This document shows positions 1 to 9,092 of a DNA stretch of 64,000 nt, in pieces. Origin of the DNA: Yinghuangia seranimata (lineage in GTDB: Bacteria > Actinomycetota > Actinomycetes > Streptomycetales > Streptomycetaceae). The stretch lies in the NCBI RefSeq assembly GCF_029953285.1, contig NZ_JASAOI010000005.1:62001-126000 (forward strand). Reading direction: 5' to 3'. Position numbers and translations under genes: made by a program. The notes beneath the pieces were generated by a model, which saw only the letters and a program-made list of their open reading frames with translations, did no database searches and was not told the DNA's origin. Position 1 is the first letter of the stretch. Each line of letters opens with the position of its first letter.

Positions 1-800
1 GTGTGCCCGGTTGGAATGTTGCGCGCCCGCGAACTGCGGGCGCGCCCCCGGGGGGGGGGGGGGGGTCTCTGTGTACGCGCGCCCGCGTCTCGCGGGCGCG
101 CCGTCCGAGGCAATCGTTGAGTGCTGCGCGCAAAAGGCTTACGAGCGATGGGGCGCAGCGATGCGTCTGACGACCAATGCGGCGGGACGTTTGCCGCGCC
201 GCGCCGGTCGGCGCGGCGCGGAATGCCCTCTGTTGTTCGGGGCGTCGTCGTGCACCGGGCTGCGTCCTACGCCCCCCTCTCGTCAGCGCGCCCGCTGTCA
301 GGGGGGTGTTCTCCGCGCCGTGCCAATGGGCGCGGCGCGGAACGCTGGTTGTTTGCGTCGCCGTCGTGCATCAGGCGGCGTGGTTGTGTACGCGCGCCCG
401 CGAACTCGACCGCCAGTCCACTCGTCAGTTCAGGCCATGCGCCCCACGTTCCATCTGGCGTCAGCGCACCCGGTGCCAGGCGGTTGTCCGCGCCGCGCCG
501 GTGGGCGCGGCGCGGAAATGCCTGCCGTTGTTCTCGGGCCCGTTGAGCACAGGGCTGTGTGGCGAGTTGTTGTGTGCGCCCGCGCCTCGCGGGCGCACGA
601 CCTTGACCGGCTGGCCACACCAGGTCAGTCAGGCCCATGCGCCCCAAGTTCAATCCCTTTCAATGCGCCTGGTGTCAGGGGGCGTTCTCCGCGCCGCGCC
701 GATGGCGCGGCGCGGGACTCCGGTTGTTGTTCCAGGCTCGCGTTGAGGACTGGGCAGCGTGGCGGGTCTTTGTGCGCGCCCGTGATTTGCGGGCGCGCGG
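1..800. repeat. Degenerate tandem array of two alternating GC-rich palindromes
   Basis: Palindrome A has 12-bp arms (CCGCGCCGCGCC and its complement) with 3-4 nt loops at 194-221, 313-340 (one G-T pair), 488-515 and 689-715. Palindrome B (core GCGCGCCCG) has arms at 21-45, 77-101, 574-598 and 774-798; at 386-406 only the left arm survives. The last two copies are about 200 bp apart for both A and B, and the sequences between them align (shared ATGCGCCCCA and GGTG.CAGG blocks), so whole A+B units were duplicated and then diverged. I find no gene here. Long open frames cross the array, but only because the region is GC-rich. Confidence 0.75.
50..65. repeat. Homopolymer of 16 G
   Basis: Sixteen consecutive G lie between the two leftmost B palindromes. 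Such a run could slip in replication or be an assembly artefact, so its exact length is uncertain. Confidence 0.85.
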
Positions 801-847
801 CTGTTGGGGGTCTGTGCTGTTGGGTGGGAGGGGCGCGTTGCCCTCTT

Positions 848-953
848 CGTCTCCCTCTCCGTCTCCGTCTCTCCCTCTCCGTCTCTTCGTCTCCGTCTCT
901 TCGTCTCCCCGTCTCCGTCTCCCCGTCTCGGTCTCTCCGTCTCCCCGTCCCTT
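848..953. repeat. CGTCTC-rich homopyrimidine microsatellite
   Basis: About eleven copies of CGTCTC, separated by CTC/TTC/CCC fillers, form a nearly pure pyrimidine tract on the + strand, ending about 125 bp before the peptidase gene. A further isolated copy lies near 980. Polypurine-polypyrimidine tracts can adopt triplex structures; no function is shown here. Confidence 0.8.
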
Positions 954-1078
954 TCTCTGCCCGTGGCCCTGTCTCTGTCCGTCTCGTGCTCGGTTCGTTG
1001 CGCTTTCCGTCCCTCTGGCTGCGTCTTGCGGGGCCTGGTGCTCTTGTTCTGGGTGGGGGGTGGGTCAGAATCGGGGCC

Positions 1079-3211
1079 ATGACTATGCGCAGCGGGCAGG
1101 CATATGGGGCTTGGGCGTCGCCGATCAGTGCTGAGGCGTTGGTGGTGGGGGCTGCTTCGCCTCGGGAGGTTCGGGTGGACGGGGCGGATGTCTGGTGGGG
1201 GGAGCTGCGGCCCAGTGAGGGTGGGCGGGAGCAGTTGGTGCGGCGGACGGCTGACGGGGTGCGGGTCGGGGTGTTGGGGGAGGGGGTTTCGGCGCGGACT
1301 CGGGTGCATGAGTACGGGGGCGGAGCCTGGGCGGTGCGGGGTGGGGTGCTGGTTTATGCGAACTGGGCCGATCAGCGGGTGTACCGGCTCGATGTGAACG
1401 CCGATGGGGAGCCGGTGGCGGTGACGCCCGAGCCTTCGGTGGCGCACGGGTGGCGGTACGCCGATATGGAGATCGTTCCGGCGGGGTTGTGGGGCGAGGC
1501 CGCGTGGGTTGTGGCGGTGCGGGAGAACCACGAGCCGGAGGTGTTGGAGGGGCACGGCGAGGCGGTCAACGAGGTCGTGGCGTTCCCGTTGGCGGGGGCC
1601 GGGTCGGTGGACGACGTGGCCGTTCTGGTCAGTGGGCCGGACTTCGTGTCGTCGCCGCGGGTGGCGCCGGACGGGTCGGCGTTGGCGTGGGTGCAGTGGA
1701 ACCACCCGAACATGCCGTGGGACGCCACCGAGTTGGTGGTGGGCCGGGTCGAGTTCGACAAGGACGGTCCGCGGCTCGGCGGCGACGAGGTGGTGGCGGG
1801 TGGCCCGGGCGAGTCGGTGATGCAGCCGTTGTGGGCGCCCGACGGTGCGTTGTGGTTCACGTCGGACCGCCGGGGCGGGTGGTGGAACCTGCACCGGGTG
1901 GGTGCCGGCGGCCAGGTCGAGGTGGTCGCGCCGGTGGACGCCGAGATCGGCGAGCCGCAGTGGGTGTTCGGCCAGCGTTCGTTTGCGTTCCTGCCGGACG
2001 GCCGGGTGGTGTGCGCGCTGAGCCACGGCGGCCTGTCGGATCTGGCGGTCGTCGATCCGGCGCGGCCCGAGCTGGCGCCGGAGGCCCTGGTGACGGGCCT
2101 GACGTATGTCGACCAGGTCGCGGCGGGCCCGGTCGGGGACGGCCCGGACATCGTCCTCATTGGTGCGGCCCCCACGGTGGAGGCGGAGCCGCTCGGCGTC
2201 TCGCTGCCGCACGGGGACGCGCCCACGGCGCCGCGCGACACCGGCGAGCGCGACGTCGAGACCACTCTGGGCCTGGGCGGCGACGCGCTCAGTGTCGTCG
2301 ACGGCGGCCTCGGCGGCGGCCACGCGCTGCTCGAACGCCTGCGCCCGGCCCGCGAGTCGGTGGTGACGCCGGAGTGGATCTCGGTCCCGGAGCCGATCGC
2401 CTACCCGTCGGCGGAGGGCCGCACGGCGTACGCGATCCTCTACCGTCCCCGCAACCCCGAGGCGCAGGCCCCCGAGGGCACGCTGCCGCCGCTGATCGTG
2501 TCGACGCACGGCGGCCCGACGTCGATGGCGCGCGCGACGCTGCGCCTCGACATCCAGTACTGGACGACGCGCGGTTTCGCGTACCTGGACGTCAACTACG
2601 GCGGCAGCACCGGATACGGCCGCGCCTACCGCGAACTGCTCAACGACGCCTGGGGCGTGGTCGACGTGCAGGACGTCGAGGCCGGTGCCCGCCATCTCGC
2701 CGAGACCGGTGTCGTGGACGGCACGAAGCTCGGCATCCGCGGCGGTTCGGCCGGCGGCTTCACGACGCTGGCGACCCTGGCGTTCGGCGGCGGGACGTTC
2801 ACCGCGGGCGCGAACCACTTCGGCGTGGCCGACCTGACCGCGCTGGCGAAGGACACCCACAAGTTCGAATCCCGCTACCTGGACGGCCTGGTGGGCCCGT
2901 ACCCCGAGGCAGCCGCGACGTACGAGCAGCGTTCGCCGATCAACCACACCGACGGCATCGCGTGCCCGCTCGCGGTGTTCCAGGGCCTGGAGGACGAGGT
3001 CGTGCCGCCCGCCCAGTCGGAGATGATCGTCGAGGCGGTGCGCGCGAAGGGTCTGCCGTACGTGTACCTGGCGTTCGAGGGCGAGCAGCACGGCTTCCGG
3101 AAGGTGGAGAACATCATCCGCACGCGCGAGGCCGAACTGTGGTTCTTCGGCAAGGTGTTCGGTTTCGAGCCCGCGGACCGGATCGAGGCCCCGCCGGGCG
3201 CCGGCTTCTGA
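1079..3211 (+). CDS. S9 family peptidase (prolyl oligopeptidase / acylaminoacyl-peptidase type)
   Basis: A serine peptidase of about 710 aa that would cleave small peptides. The N-terminal two thirds are beta-propeller-like, with repeated WAPDG-type and TSDRRGG strand motifs. The C-terminal third is the alpha/beta-hydrolase domain: nucleophile in GGSAGG, acid in the EDEVVPP segment, and histidine in EQHGF near the C-terminus. No signal peptide, so probably cytoplasmic. The frame is open upstream to position 11, but that stretch is repeat-derived and low-complexity; the ATG at 1079 gives the length expected for the family (a second ATG follows at 1085). Monocistronic, ending in a strong hairpin. 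Confidence 0.85.
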   Translation: MTMRSGQAYGAWASPISAEALVVGAASPREVRVDGADVWWGELRPSEGGREQLVRRTADGVRVGVLGEGVSARTRVHEYGGGAWAVRGGVLVYANWADQRVYRLDVNADGEPVAVTPEPSVAHGWRYADMEIVPAGLWGEAAWVVAVRENHEPEVLEGHGEAVNEVVAFPLAGAGSVDDVAVLVSGPDFVSSPRVAPDGSALAWVQWNHPNMPWDATELVVGRVEFDKDGPRLGGDEVVAGGPGESVMQPLWAPDGALWFTSDRRGGWWNLHRVGAGGQVEVVAPVDAEIGEPQWVFGQRSFAFLPDGRVVCALSHGGLSDLAVVDPARPELAPEALVTGLTYVDQVAAGPVGDGPDIVLIGAAPTVEAEPLGVSLPHGDAPTAPRDTGERDVETTLGLGGDALSVVDGGLGGGHALLERLRPARESVVTPEWISVPEPIAYPSAEGRTAYAILYRPRNPEAQAPEGTLPPLIVSTHGGPTSMARATLRLDIQYWTTRGFAYLDVNYGGSTGYGRAYRELLNDAWGVVDVQDVEAGARHLAETGVVDGTKLGIRGGSAGGFTTLATLAFGGGTFTAGANHFGVADLTALAKDTHKFESRYLDGLVGPYPEAAATYEQRSPINHTDGIACPLAVFQGLEDEVVPPAQSEMIVEAVRAKGLPYVYLAFEGEQHGFRKVENIIRTREAELWFFGKVFGFEPADRIEAPPGAGF

Positions 3212-3240
3212 GCCGCCCCTGAGGCGCCGCAACCACCCCG

Positions 3241-3276
3241 GCACGCCCGGGCGTTCACCCGAACGCCCGGGCGTGC
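3241..3276 (+). terminator. Strong hairpin terminator after the S9 peptidase
   Basis: A perfect 16-bp stem (3241-3256 with 3261-3276) and a 4-nt loop, 30 bp after the stop codon. There is no U-tract, as is usual for actinomycete terminators. It separates the peptidase from the urease operon. Confidence 0.8.
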
Positions 3277-3283
3277 CTGCGCA

Positions 3284-3299
3284 GTGAGATGGGTCTCAC
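3284..3299 (+). promoter_or_regulatory. Short dyad upstream of ureA
   Basis: GTGAGA and TCTCAC arms flank TGGG in the 174-bp leader of the urease operon. It could be an operator or a small leader hairpin; no known regulator consensus is recognised. Confidence 0.3.
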
Positions 3300-3450
3300 C
3301 CGCAAAACTGCTGGTCAGTCCGTATGGATGCGGAACGTGAGCAGTTGGATACCTCCCGGCAACAATCGCCGCACCGGCGGGAAACACGAGCCGGGAATTC
3401 TCAAGGCAGCCAGGAGGCACCGGCTGACCTGAGGAACGGGGGACCCGAGC

Positions 3451-3753
3451 GTGCTGCTGACCCCGCACGAGCAAGAGCGCCTGATGATCTCGTACGCGGC
3501 CGACCTCGCGCAGCGCCGCAGAGCGCGCGGGTTGCGGCTCAACTACCCCGAGAGCGTCGCCGTGCTCACCTCCTTCCTGTTGGAGGGCGCGCGCGACGGC
3601 CGCGGGGTCGCGGACCTCCAGGAGGCCGGGCGACACGTGTTGGGACGGGACGACGTCATGGACGGCGTCCCCGAGATGCTGGGGGAGGTGCAGGTGGAGG
3701 CGACCTTCCCGGACGGGACCAAGCTGGTGACGGTGCACCACCCGATCCCGTGA
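3451..3753 (+). CDS. ureA: Urease gamma subunit
   Basis: The 100-aa structural gamma subunit of the nickel urease that hydrolyses urea to ammonia and carbamate. It has the canonical family start ([10 protein letters not shown]), the LNYPESVA and DLQEAG segments, and the VTVHHPI C-terminus. It starts at GTG 3451 after a GGAACGGGGGA leader. Its stop overlaps the GTG of ureB (GTGA at 3750), so subunit synthesis is probably translationally coupled. First gene of an operon in the order ureABC-FGD. Confidence 0.96.
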   Translation: MLLTPHEQERLMISYAADLAQRRRARGLRLNYPESVAVLTSFLLEGARDGRGVADLQEAGRHVLGRDDVMDGVPEMLGEVQVEATFPDGTKLVTVHHPIP

Positions 3754-4166
3754 GCCGGCGCGCGAAGAACGGCGTCAAGCCCGCCGTGAACGCCAAGTCC
3801 GCCCCCAACGGCAAGGCCCCAGCGCCGGTCGTCCCCGGCGAACTCCTGCTCGGCACCGACCCCGTGCCGCTCAACCCGGGCCGCCCGGTGCTGGTGCTGC
3901 CCGTGCTCAACACCGGCGACCGCCCCGTCCAGGTCGGCTCGCACCTGCACTTCCCGGCCGCGAACGACGCGCTGTCCTTCGACCGGTCCGCCGCGTGGGG
4001 GCACCGCCTGCACATCCCGGCGGGCACCGCCGTGCGGTTCGAGCCCGGGGTGGCGCGCGAGGTCGAGCTCGTGCCGCTGGCCGGCGCGCGCGTGGTGCCG
4101 GGCCTGAAGGCGGGCCGCGGCGGCGTGCTGGACGCGCCGGCGGCGGCCCCGGAAGCGGAGGCGTGA
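3750..4166 (+). CDS. ureB: Urease beta subunit
   Basis: Urease beta subunit of 138 aa. The conserved body begins at VVPGEL about 29 residues in and includes [18 protein letters not shown] and the [15 protein letters not shown] segment. The first 29 residues are a Lys/Ala/Pro-rich extension absent from the compact UreB of most bacteria. An internal GTG at 3786 would remove only part of it, and no usable start exists closer to VVPGEL. The GTG start overlaps the ureA stop, and ureC follows after 3 bp. Confidence 0.94.
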   Translation: MSRRAKNGVKPAVNAKSAPNGKAPAPVVPGELLLGTDPVPLNPGRPVLVLPVLNTGDRPVQVGSHLHFPAANDALSFDRSAAWGHRLHIPAGTAVRFEPGVAREVELVPLAGARVVPGLKAGRGGVLDAPAAAPEAEA

Positions 4167-4169
4167 GCC

Positions 4170-5885
4170 ATGATCGACCGTCATCGCTACGCGCTCCTGT
4201 ACGGCCCGACCACCGGCGACCGCATCCGGCTGGCCGACACCGACCTGGTCGTCGAGGTGACCGAGGACCTGTGCCGGCCGCGCGGCGCGGCCGGCGACGA
4301 GGTGGTCTTCGGCGGCGGCAAGGTGATCCGCGAGTCGATGGGCCAGTCCGCCGCGACCCGCGCCGAGGGCGCCGCCGACACGGTGATCACCGGCGCGGTG
4401 ATCCTCGACCACTGGGGCGTCGTCAAGGCGGACGTCGGCATCCGCGACGGCCGGATCTGCGGCATCGGCAAGGCCGGCAACCCGGACACCATGGACGGCG
4501 TCCACCCGGAGCTGGTGATCGGCCCGTCCACCGAGATCATCTCCGGCAACGGCCGCATCCTGACGGCCGGCGCCGTGGACTGCCATGTGCACCTGATCTG
4601 CCCGCAGCAGTTCGCCGAGGCGCTCGGCGCGGGCGTCACCACGATGATCGCGGGCGGCACCGGCCCTGCGGAGGGCAGCAAGGCGACGACGGTCACGCCC
4701 GGCGCGTGGCACCTGGCCCGCATGCTGGAGTCGCTCGACGACGTCCCGATCAACTTCGTGCTGCTCGGCAAGGGCAACACGGTGTCGGACGAGGCGATGT
4801 GGGAGCAACTGCGGGCCGGGGCGGCCGGTTTCAAGGTGCACGAGGACTGGGGTTCGACGCCGGCCGCGATTGACGCGGCGCTGCGGGTCGCGGACGCCGC
4901 GGGAGTTCAGGTCGCCCTGCACAGCGACACGCTCAACGAGACGGGTTTCGTCGAGGGCACGCTGGCCGCGATCGGCGACCGGACGATCCACGCGTACCAC
5001 ACCGAGGGCGCCGGCGGCGGCCACGCCCCGGACATCATCACGGTCGCGTCGATGCCGAACATCCTTCCCTCGTCGACGAATCCGACCCGCCCGCACACCG
5101 TCAACACCGTCGAGGAGCACCTCGACATGCTGATGGTGTGCCACCACCTCAACCCGTCGGTGGCGGAGGACCTGGCGTTCGCGGAGTCGCGCATCCGCCC
5201 GTCGACCATCGCCGCCGAGGACGTGCTGCACGACCTGGGCGCCATCTCGATGATCGGCTCGGACAGCCAGGCGATGGGCCGGGTCGGCGAGACGGTGCTG
5301 CGCACGTGGCAGACCGCACACGTCAACAAGGTGCGGCGCGGCGCGCTCGCGGGCGACGGTGCGTCCGACAACCTGCGCGCGCGGCGGTACGTCGCGAAGT
5401 ACACGATCTGCCCGGCGGTTGCGCACGGCCTGGACGACGAGGTCGGCTCGGTCGCGGTCGGCAAGCTCGCCGATCTGGTGCTGTGGGAACCGGCGTTCTT
5501 CGGGGTGCGGCCGCACGCGGTGCTCAAGGGCGGCGCCATCGCGTACGCCGCCATGGGCGACGCGAACGCGTCCATCCCGACCCCGCAACCGGTGCTGCCG
5601 CGCCCGATGTTCGGCGCGGCGCCCAAGAGCGCGGCGGCGACCAGCGTGCACTTCGTCGCGCCGGCGGCGCTCGAGGCGGGCCTCGCGGACCGGTTGAACG
5701 TCCACCGCAGACTCGTTCCGGTGGCGGACGTCCGCGGCCGCGGCAAGTCCGCGATGCCGCTCAACGACGCGACGCCCCACATCGAAGTGGACCCCGGGAC
5801 GTTCGCGGTCCGCATCGACGGTGAGAAGGTGACGGCGCAACCGGCGGCAATCCTGCCGATGGCGCAGCGTTACTTCCTGTTCTGA
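4170..5885 (+). CDS. ureC: Urease alpha (catalytic) subunit
   Basis: Catalytic subunit of 571 aa, full family length. The bi-nickel centre is intact: HVHL for the first two His, the carbamylated Lys in FKVHEDWG, His residues in LHSDTLNE and HTEGAGGGH, and Asp in [10 protein letters not shown]. The flap His is in MVCHHLNP. The start is ATG 4170, 3 bp after ureB. A 147-bp gap then separates the structural genes from the accessory genes ureFGD. No urea or nickel transporter is visible in the window. Confidence 0.97.
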   Translation: MIDRHRYALLYGPTTGDRIRLADTDLVVEVTEDLCRPRGAAGDEVVFGGGKVIRESMGQSAATRAEGAADTVITGAVILDHWGVVKADVGIRDGRICGIGKAGNPDTMDGVHPELVIGPSTEIISGNGRILTAGAVDCHVHLICPQQFAEALGAGVTTMIAGGTGPAEGSKATTVTPGAWHLARMLESLDDVPINFVLLGKGNTVSDEAMWEQLRAGAAGFKVHEDWGSTPAAIDAALRVADAAGVQVALHSDTLNETGFVEGTLAAIGDRTIHAYHTEGAGGGHAPDIITVASMPNILPSSTNPTRPHTVNTVEEHLDMLMVCHHLNPSVAEDLAFAESRIRPSTIAAEDVLHDLGAISMIGSDSQAMGRVGETVLRTWQTAHVNKVRRGALAGDGASDNLRARRYVAKYTICPAVAHGLDDEVGSVAVGKLADLVLWEPAFFGVRPHAVLKGGAIAYAAMGDANASIPTPQPVLPRPMFGAAPKSAAATSVHFVAPAALEAGLADRLNVHRRLVPVADVRGRGKSAMPLNDATPHIEVDPGTFAVRIDGEKVTAQPAAILPMAQRYFLF

Positions 5886-5886
5886 C

Positions 5887-5911
5887 GGTCCGTTAACAAT
5901 GGGCCGTTAGC
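5887..5911 (+). promoter_or_regulatory. Direct repeats between ureC and ureF
   Basis: GGTCCGTTAAC (5887-5897) and GGGCCGTTAGC (5901-5911) repeat with a 14-bp period just after the ureC stop. They could be a regulator site for an internal promoter ahead of ureFGD. Speculative. Confidence 0.25.
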
Positions 5912-6032
5912 GTGACATGGGAGATCGGTCGGGGCCGACGAGCTGGCAACAGCCTTGCGGGCCCGGCCGATCCGGCAGCGGTGACCGGCCAGATCCCGGA
6001 ATCGACGGCTAGACGGTAAGAGGTGGTTGGCA

Positions 6033-6722
6033 ATGGGAGCGGGACTTCTCCTCCTCGGTGACTCACGACTCCCGGCGGGCGGACACGCCCACTCGGGCGG
6101 CCTGGAGAACGCGGTGGCGCGCGGGGAGGTCCACGACCTCGACACGCTGACCGACTTCCTGCTGGGTCGCCTGTACGGAACCGGCGCGGTGCAGGCCGCG
6201 TTCGCGGCGTGCGCGGCCCTGGCGGCCGGACCGTACGCGCTGGACGCCGACGGCCCGTGGGGCGAGCTCGACACCGAGCTGGACGCCCGCACGCCGTCCG
6301 CGCCCGCCCGCGCCTCGTCGCGCGCGCAAGGCCGTTCGCTGCGCCGCGTCGCGCGCGCTGCCTGGCCGGAGGAGCCGTGGACGGCGCTCGGCGTGTCCCC
6401 GCACCACGCGGTGGTGCTCGGCGCCGCCGCCAGCCGGGCCCGGCTCGACGCGCGCGGCGCCGCGGTGCTGGCGGCCACGAACACCGTCAACGGCCCGGCG
6501 TCGGCCGCCGTGAAGCTGCTCTCCTTCGACCCGATCGCGGTCACCGTCGTGCTCGCCGAGATGGCCGGGCACTGCGACCAGGTCGCCGACGAGGCCGCCG
6601 AGGCCGCGAGCACCGTCATGTCCGACGGCGACTGGGACCGGTTGCCGGCCTGGAGCAGCCCTGGCCTGGACATGTGTGCCGAGCTGCACGCCCGCGAGGA
6701 GGTCGTCCACTTTGCATCGTGA
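6033..6722 (+). CDS. ureF: Urease accessory protein UreF
   Basis: An all-helical chaperone of about 229 aa that joins UreD and UreG in the complex loading nickel and CO2 into apo-urease. It shows the N-terminal [19 protein letters not shown] signature and the [14 protein letters not shown] segment. ATG 6033 is preferred over an in-frame TTG at 6027 because AAGAGGTGG lies 8 nt upstream. A stretch of Arg/Ala-rich residues near 90-110 is poorly conserved in the family. The 3' end overlaps ureG by 11 bp. Confidence 0.93.
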   Translation: MGAGLLLLGDSRLPAGGHAHSGGLENAVARGEVHDLDTLTDFLLGRLYGTGAVQAAFAACAALAAGPYALDADGPWGELDTELDARTPSAPARASSRAQGRSLRRVARAAWPEEPWTALGVSPHHAVVLGAAASRARLDARGAAVLAATNTVNGPASAAVKLLSFDPIAVTVVLAEMAGHCDQVADEAAEAASTVMSDGDWDRLPAWSSPGLDMCAELHAREEVVHFAS

Positions 6723-7485
6723 CCACGAGAACACCCCTGGAGGCGGCGGTGGTTCCGTGCACCGGCAGGGCTTTCCGCCGGTCGTCCCGGGGAGCCGCCC
6801 GCTGCGGATCGGCATCGGCGGCCCGGTGGGCTCCGGCAAGACCGCGCTGGTCGCGGCGCTGTGCCGGGCGCTGGCCGGGCGCGTGTCGCTCGCCGTCGTG
6901 ACCAACGACATCTACACCACCGAGGACGCCGACTTCCTGCGCGCGGCGGGCGTCCTGGACCCGGACCGGATCGCCGCGGTGCAGACCGGCTGCTGCCCGC
7001 ACACGGCCGTCCGTGACGACATCAGCGGCAACCTCGACGCCGTCGAGGACCTGGAGGCGGCGCACGCCGACCTGGAGCTCGTGGTCATCGAGTCGGGCGG
7101 CGACAACCTGACCATGACGTTCAGCCGCGGCCTCGCGGACGTGCAGCTGTTCGTCATCGACGTGTCCGGCGGCGACAAGGTGCCGCGCAAGGGCGGTCCC
7201 GGCGTGACCCGCTCCGACCTCCTGGTGGTCAACAAGACCGACCTCGCGCCGCACGTCGGCGCGGACCTGTCGGTCATGGCGCGGGACGCCGAGCGCATGC
7301 GGCCCGGAACTCCCGTGCTGTTCCTGTCGCTGCGCGGCGAGCCGGGTGCGGCGCCGGTCACCGACTGGGTGCTCGCGCAGCTCGCGGCGTGGCGCGAAGG
7401 CAACACGGTGCCCGTCGCGGACGCGGCCCTCGGCGGTGGGCCCGGCGGCGGACAGCCGGTCGACACCCCCGCCGCGGCCGGGTGA
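6712..7485 (+). CDS. ureG: Urease accessory GTPase UreG
   Basis: A 257-aa SIMIBI-class GTPase that powers nickel delivery to urease. It has the P-loop GGPVGSGKT, the metal-binding CPH motif (TGCCPHTA), ESGGDNL, and the guanine-specificity motif NKTD. The start is taken as TTG 6712, inside the ureF end: GAGGAGG lies 9 nt upstream and the resulting HRDH N-terminus matches the His-rich start common in actinomycete UreG. A GTG at 6757 is the alternative. Its stop overlaps the ureD start. Confidence 0.94.
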   Translation: MHRDHENTPGGGGGSVHRQGFPPVVPGSRPLRIGIGGPVGSGKTALVAALCRALAGRVSLAVVTNDIYTTEDADFLRAAGVLDPDRIAAVQTGCCPHTAVRDDISGNLDAVEDLEAAHADLELVVIESGGDNLTMTFSRGLADVQLFVIDVSGGDKVPRKGGPGVTRSDLLVVNKTDLAPHVGADLSVMARDAERMRPGTPVLFLSLRGEPGAAPVTDWVLAQLAAWREGNTVPVADAALGGGPGGGQPVDTPAAAG

Positions 7486-8309
7486 CGCGCGCCATGCACG
7501 CCGAGGCGGTCATCCGGGCGGAGACGGCTCCGCCGCGCCCGGGTCGGCGCGGCCTCGGCCAGGAGACCCGGATCGTCGAGCTGCGCGGCCAGGCACCGCT
7601 GCTGCCCCGCATCGTGGCCGTGCCCGGCACCGGGGCCGAGGTAGTGCTGGTGGGCGGCGCCGCGGGCCCGCTCGGCGGCGACGAACTGGCGGTGCGTATC
7701 GAGGTCGGGGCCGGGGCCCGGCTGACGGTACGCACCGCCGCGGCCGCGGTCGTCCTCCCCGGCACCGGCGAACCGGCCCGCCAGCGCGTCGAGATCACCG
7801 TCGCCGACGGCGGCGAGCTGGACTGGCTCCCTGAGCCGGCGGTCGTCGCGGCCGGGGCCCGCTTCGAGACCGCGCTGCACGTCACGCTGGGCCGGGCGAC
7901 GCGGCTGCTGCTCCGCGAGACGCTGCTGCTCGGCCGCGCCGCCGAGCCGTGCGGCGACGCGGTGTCCCGCTGGGACATCGCGGCGGAGGGCCGGCCGCTG
8001 CTGCGCCAGGTCTCCGCGTACGGGCCCGGCGCCAAGCCCGGCTGGCGCGGCCCCGCCGGCACCGCGGGCGGCACGGTCGTGGCGACCGAACTGCGCTTCC
8101 CCGACATCCCGGGGACCACCCCGCGACTCCCGAGCGCCCCCGGCCGCGCCGTCTGCGAACTCGCGGGCGGCGGCCTGCTGACCACGGTCATGGCCACCGA
8201 CGCCCTCACCGCCGACCGACTGCTGCGGGGGCAGCCGGCCGTGTCGCGAGCGGTACCGGCCCCGTCGCCGAGCGCGCCGCCCGTGCCGCTGGTCGGCTCG
8301 CCGTCCTGA
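7482..8309 (+). CDS. ureD: Urease accessory protein UreD (UreH)
   Basis: Urease maturation scaffold of about 275 aa that binds apo-urease and UreF. Recognised by its beta-rich pattern, the [16 protein letters not shown] segment, the [11 protein letters not shown] motif and its position after ureG. GTG 7482 overlaps the ureG stop; ATG 7494 is a near-equivalent start. The C-terminal 25 residues are Pro/Ser-rich. Last gene of the urease operon. Confidence 0.9.
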   Translation: MTRAMHAEAVIRAETAPPRPGRRGLGQETRIVELRGQAPLLPRIVAVPGTGAEVVLVGGAAGPLGGDELAVRIEVGAGARLTVRTAAAAVVLPGTGEPARQRVEITVADGGELDWLPEPAVVAAGARFETALHVTLGRATRLLLRETLLLGRAAEPCGDAVSRWDIAAEGRPLLRQVSAYGPGAKPGWRGPAGTAGGTVVATELRFPDIPGTTPRLPSAPGRAVCELAGGGLLTTVMATDALTADRLLRGQPAVSRAVPAPSPSAPPVPLVGSPS

Positions 8310-8399
8310 GTGCGTCCGGACATACCCGCTGAATCCCGAACAAGGTTGCTTCGCAGGTGACATCGCGTGCGGAGCGGGCGTGCTCAGTGCGTGGACCCG

Positions 8400-8428
8400 T
8401 GGACAAGCCCTGCCCGTCCCGATACCCT
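8400..8428 (+). promoter_or_regulatory. Candidate housekeeping promoter for the DUF4234 gene
   Basis: TGGACA (8400-8405) and TACCCT (8423-8428) are separated by 17 bp, close to the vegetative-sigma consensus, and lie about 60 bp before the start codon. Confidence 0.45.
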
Positions 8429-8489
8429 CGCGGACCTGCGCAAGGCCAACCGCAACGTCTGACGTCATGTCACTTTCCTTGGGGGGATC

Positions 8490-8936
8490 ATGAGTTACCA
8501 GCAGCAGCCGCCGTACGGCACCCCGCCCGGGCCCGCGTACGGCACCCCGCCGGCGGGCGGCTACGGTGCTCCGCCGATCGGCAAGACCCGTAGTCCGTGG
8601 GGTGTTTGGGGCCTGATCTTCATCACGCTCGGCATTTACCACCTGGTCTGGTACTACAAGATCAACCGCGAGATCCGCGACTTCGCGCGCGTCGAGGTCA
8701 CCCCGGGCGTCGCGGTGCTGGCCGTGTCCCTCGGCGGCTACCTGATCGTCCCGCCGTTCGTGTCCCTGGCCAACACCGCGGGCCGGGTCCGCCAGACCCA
8801 GTCCGTCGCGGGCCGCAACCAGGACTGCAGCTCGGGCCTCGTCATCCTGCTGGCCATCCTGATAGGCCTTCACATGCCGTACATCCAGCGCCGCCTGAAC
8901 GAGGTCTGGGCCGCCTACGGCGCCCCCCAGGTCTGA
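8490..8936 (+). CDS. DUF4234 domain membrane protein
   Basis: A 148-aa protein. The first 30 residues are a Tyr/Gly/Pro repeat tail (YGTPP, YGAPP). It is followed by the DUF4234 pattern: KTRSPWGVWGL, a hydrophobic helix, the HLVWYYKINREIRDF segment, then two more hydrophobic helices and RRLNEVW. Function unknown; the family is found near signalling and envelope genes in actinomycetes. ATG 8490 follows a G-rich ribosome site. It has its own promoter candidate and a terminator, so it is probably monocistronic. Confidence 0.8.
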   Translation: MSYQQQPPYGTPPGPAYGTPPAGGYGAPPIGKTRSPWGVWGLIFITLGIYHLVWYYKINREIRDFARVEVTPGVAVLAVSLGGYLIVPPFVSLANTAGRVRQTQSVAGRNQDCSSGLVILLAILIGLHMPYIQRRLNEVWAAYGAPQV

Positions 8937-8952
8937 CGCGGCCCGACCCGCC

Positions 8953-8986
8953 GGCCCCGCACCCGGGCGAAACCAGGTGCGGGGCC
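8953..8986 (+). terminator. Hairpin terminator after the DUF4234 gene
   Basis: An 11-bp perfect stem (GGCCCCGCACC and complement) with a 12-nt loop, starting 16 bp after the stop codon. Confidence 0.7.
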
Positions 8987-9092
8987 GAGGTCTGTGCCGG
9001 GTTCGTCGACGGTGCGCACGCATACCCTCACTCGGCGTAAGCGGGCGGGGGTTCTCACCCGCCGTTCACCTGCATCGGGCAGGATCGTCCCT

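Noticed and set aside
1-800. CRISPR array
   Set aside because: The units are about 120-200 bp with internal palindromes, and the intervals between them are homologous rather than unique spacers.
11-1078. Upstream in-frame extension of the S9 peptidase by about 350 codons
   Set aside because: The extension translates repeat and microsatellite DNA into low-complexity sequence, and the family-length protein starts at 1079.
650-3244. 864-codon reading frame on the minus strand opposite the peptidase
   Set aside because: Arg/His/Pro-rich shadow created by GC-rich third positions of the real gene; no recognisable domain.
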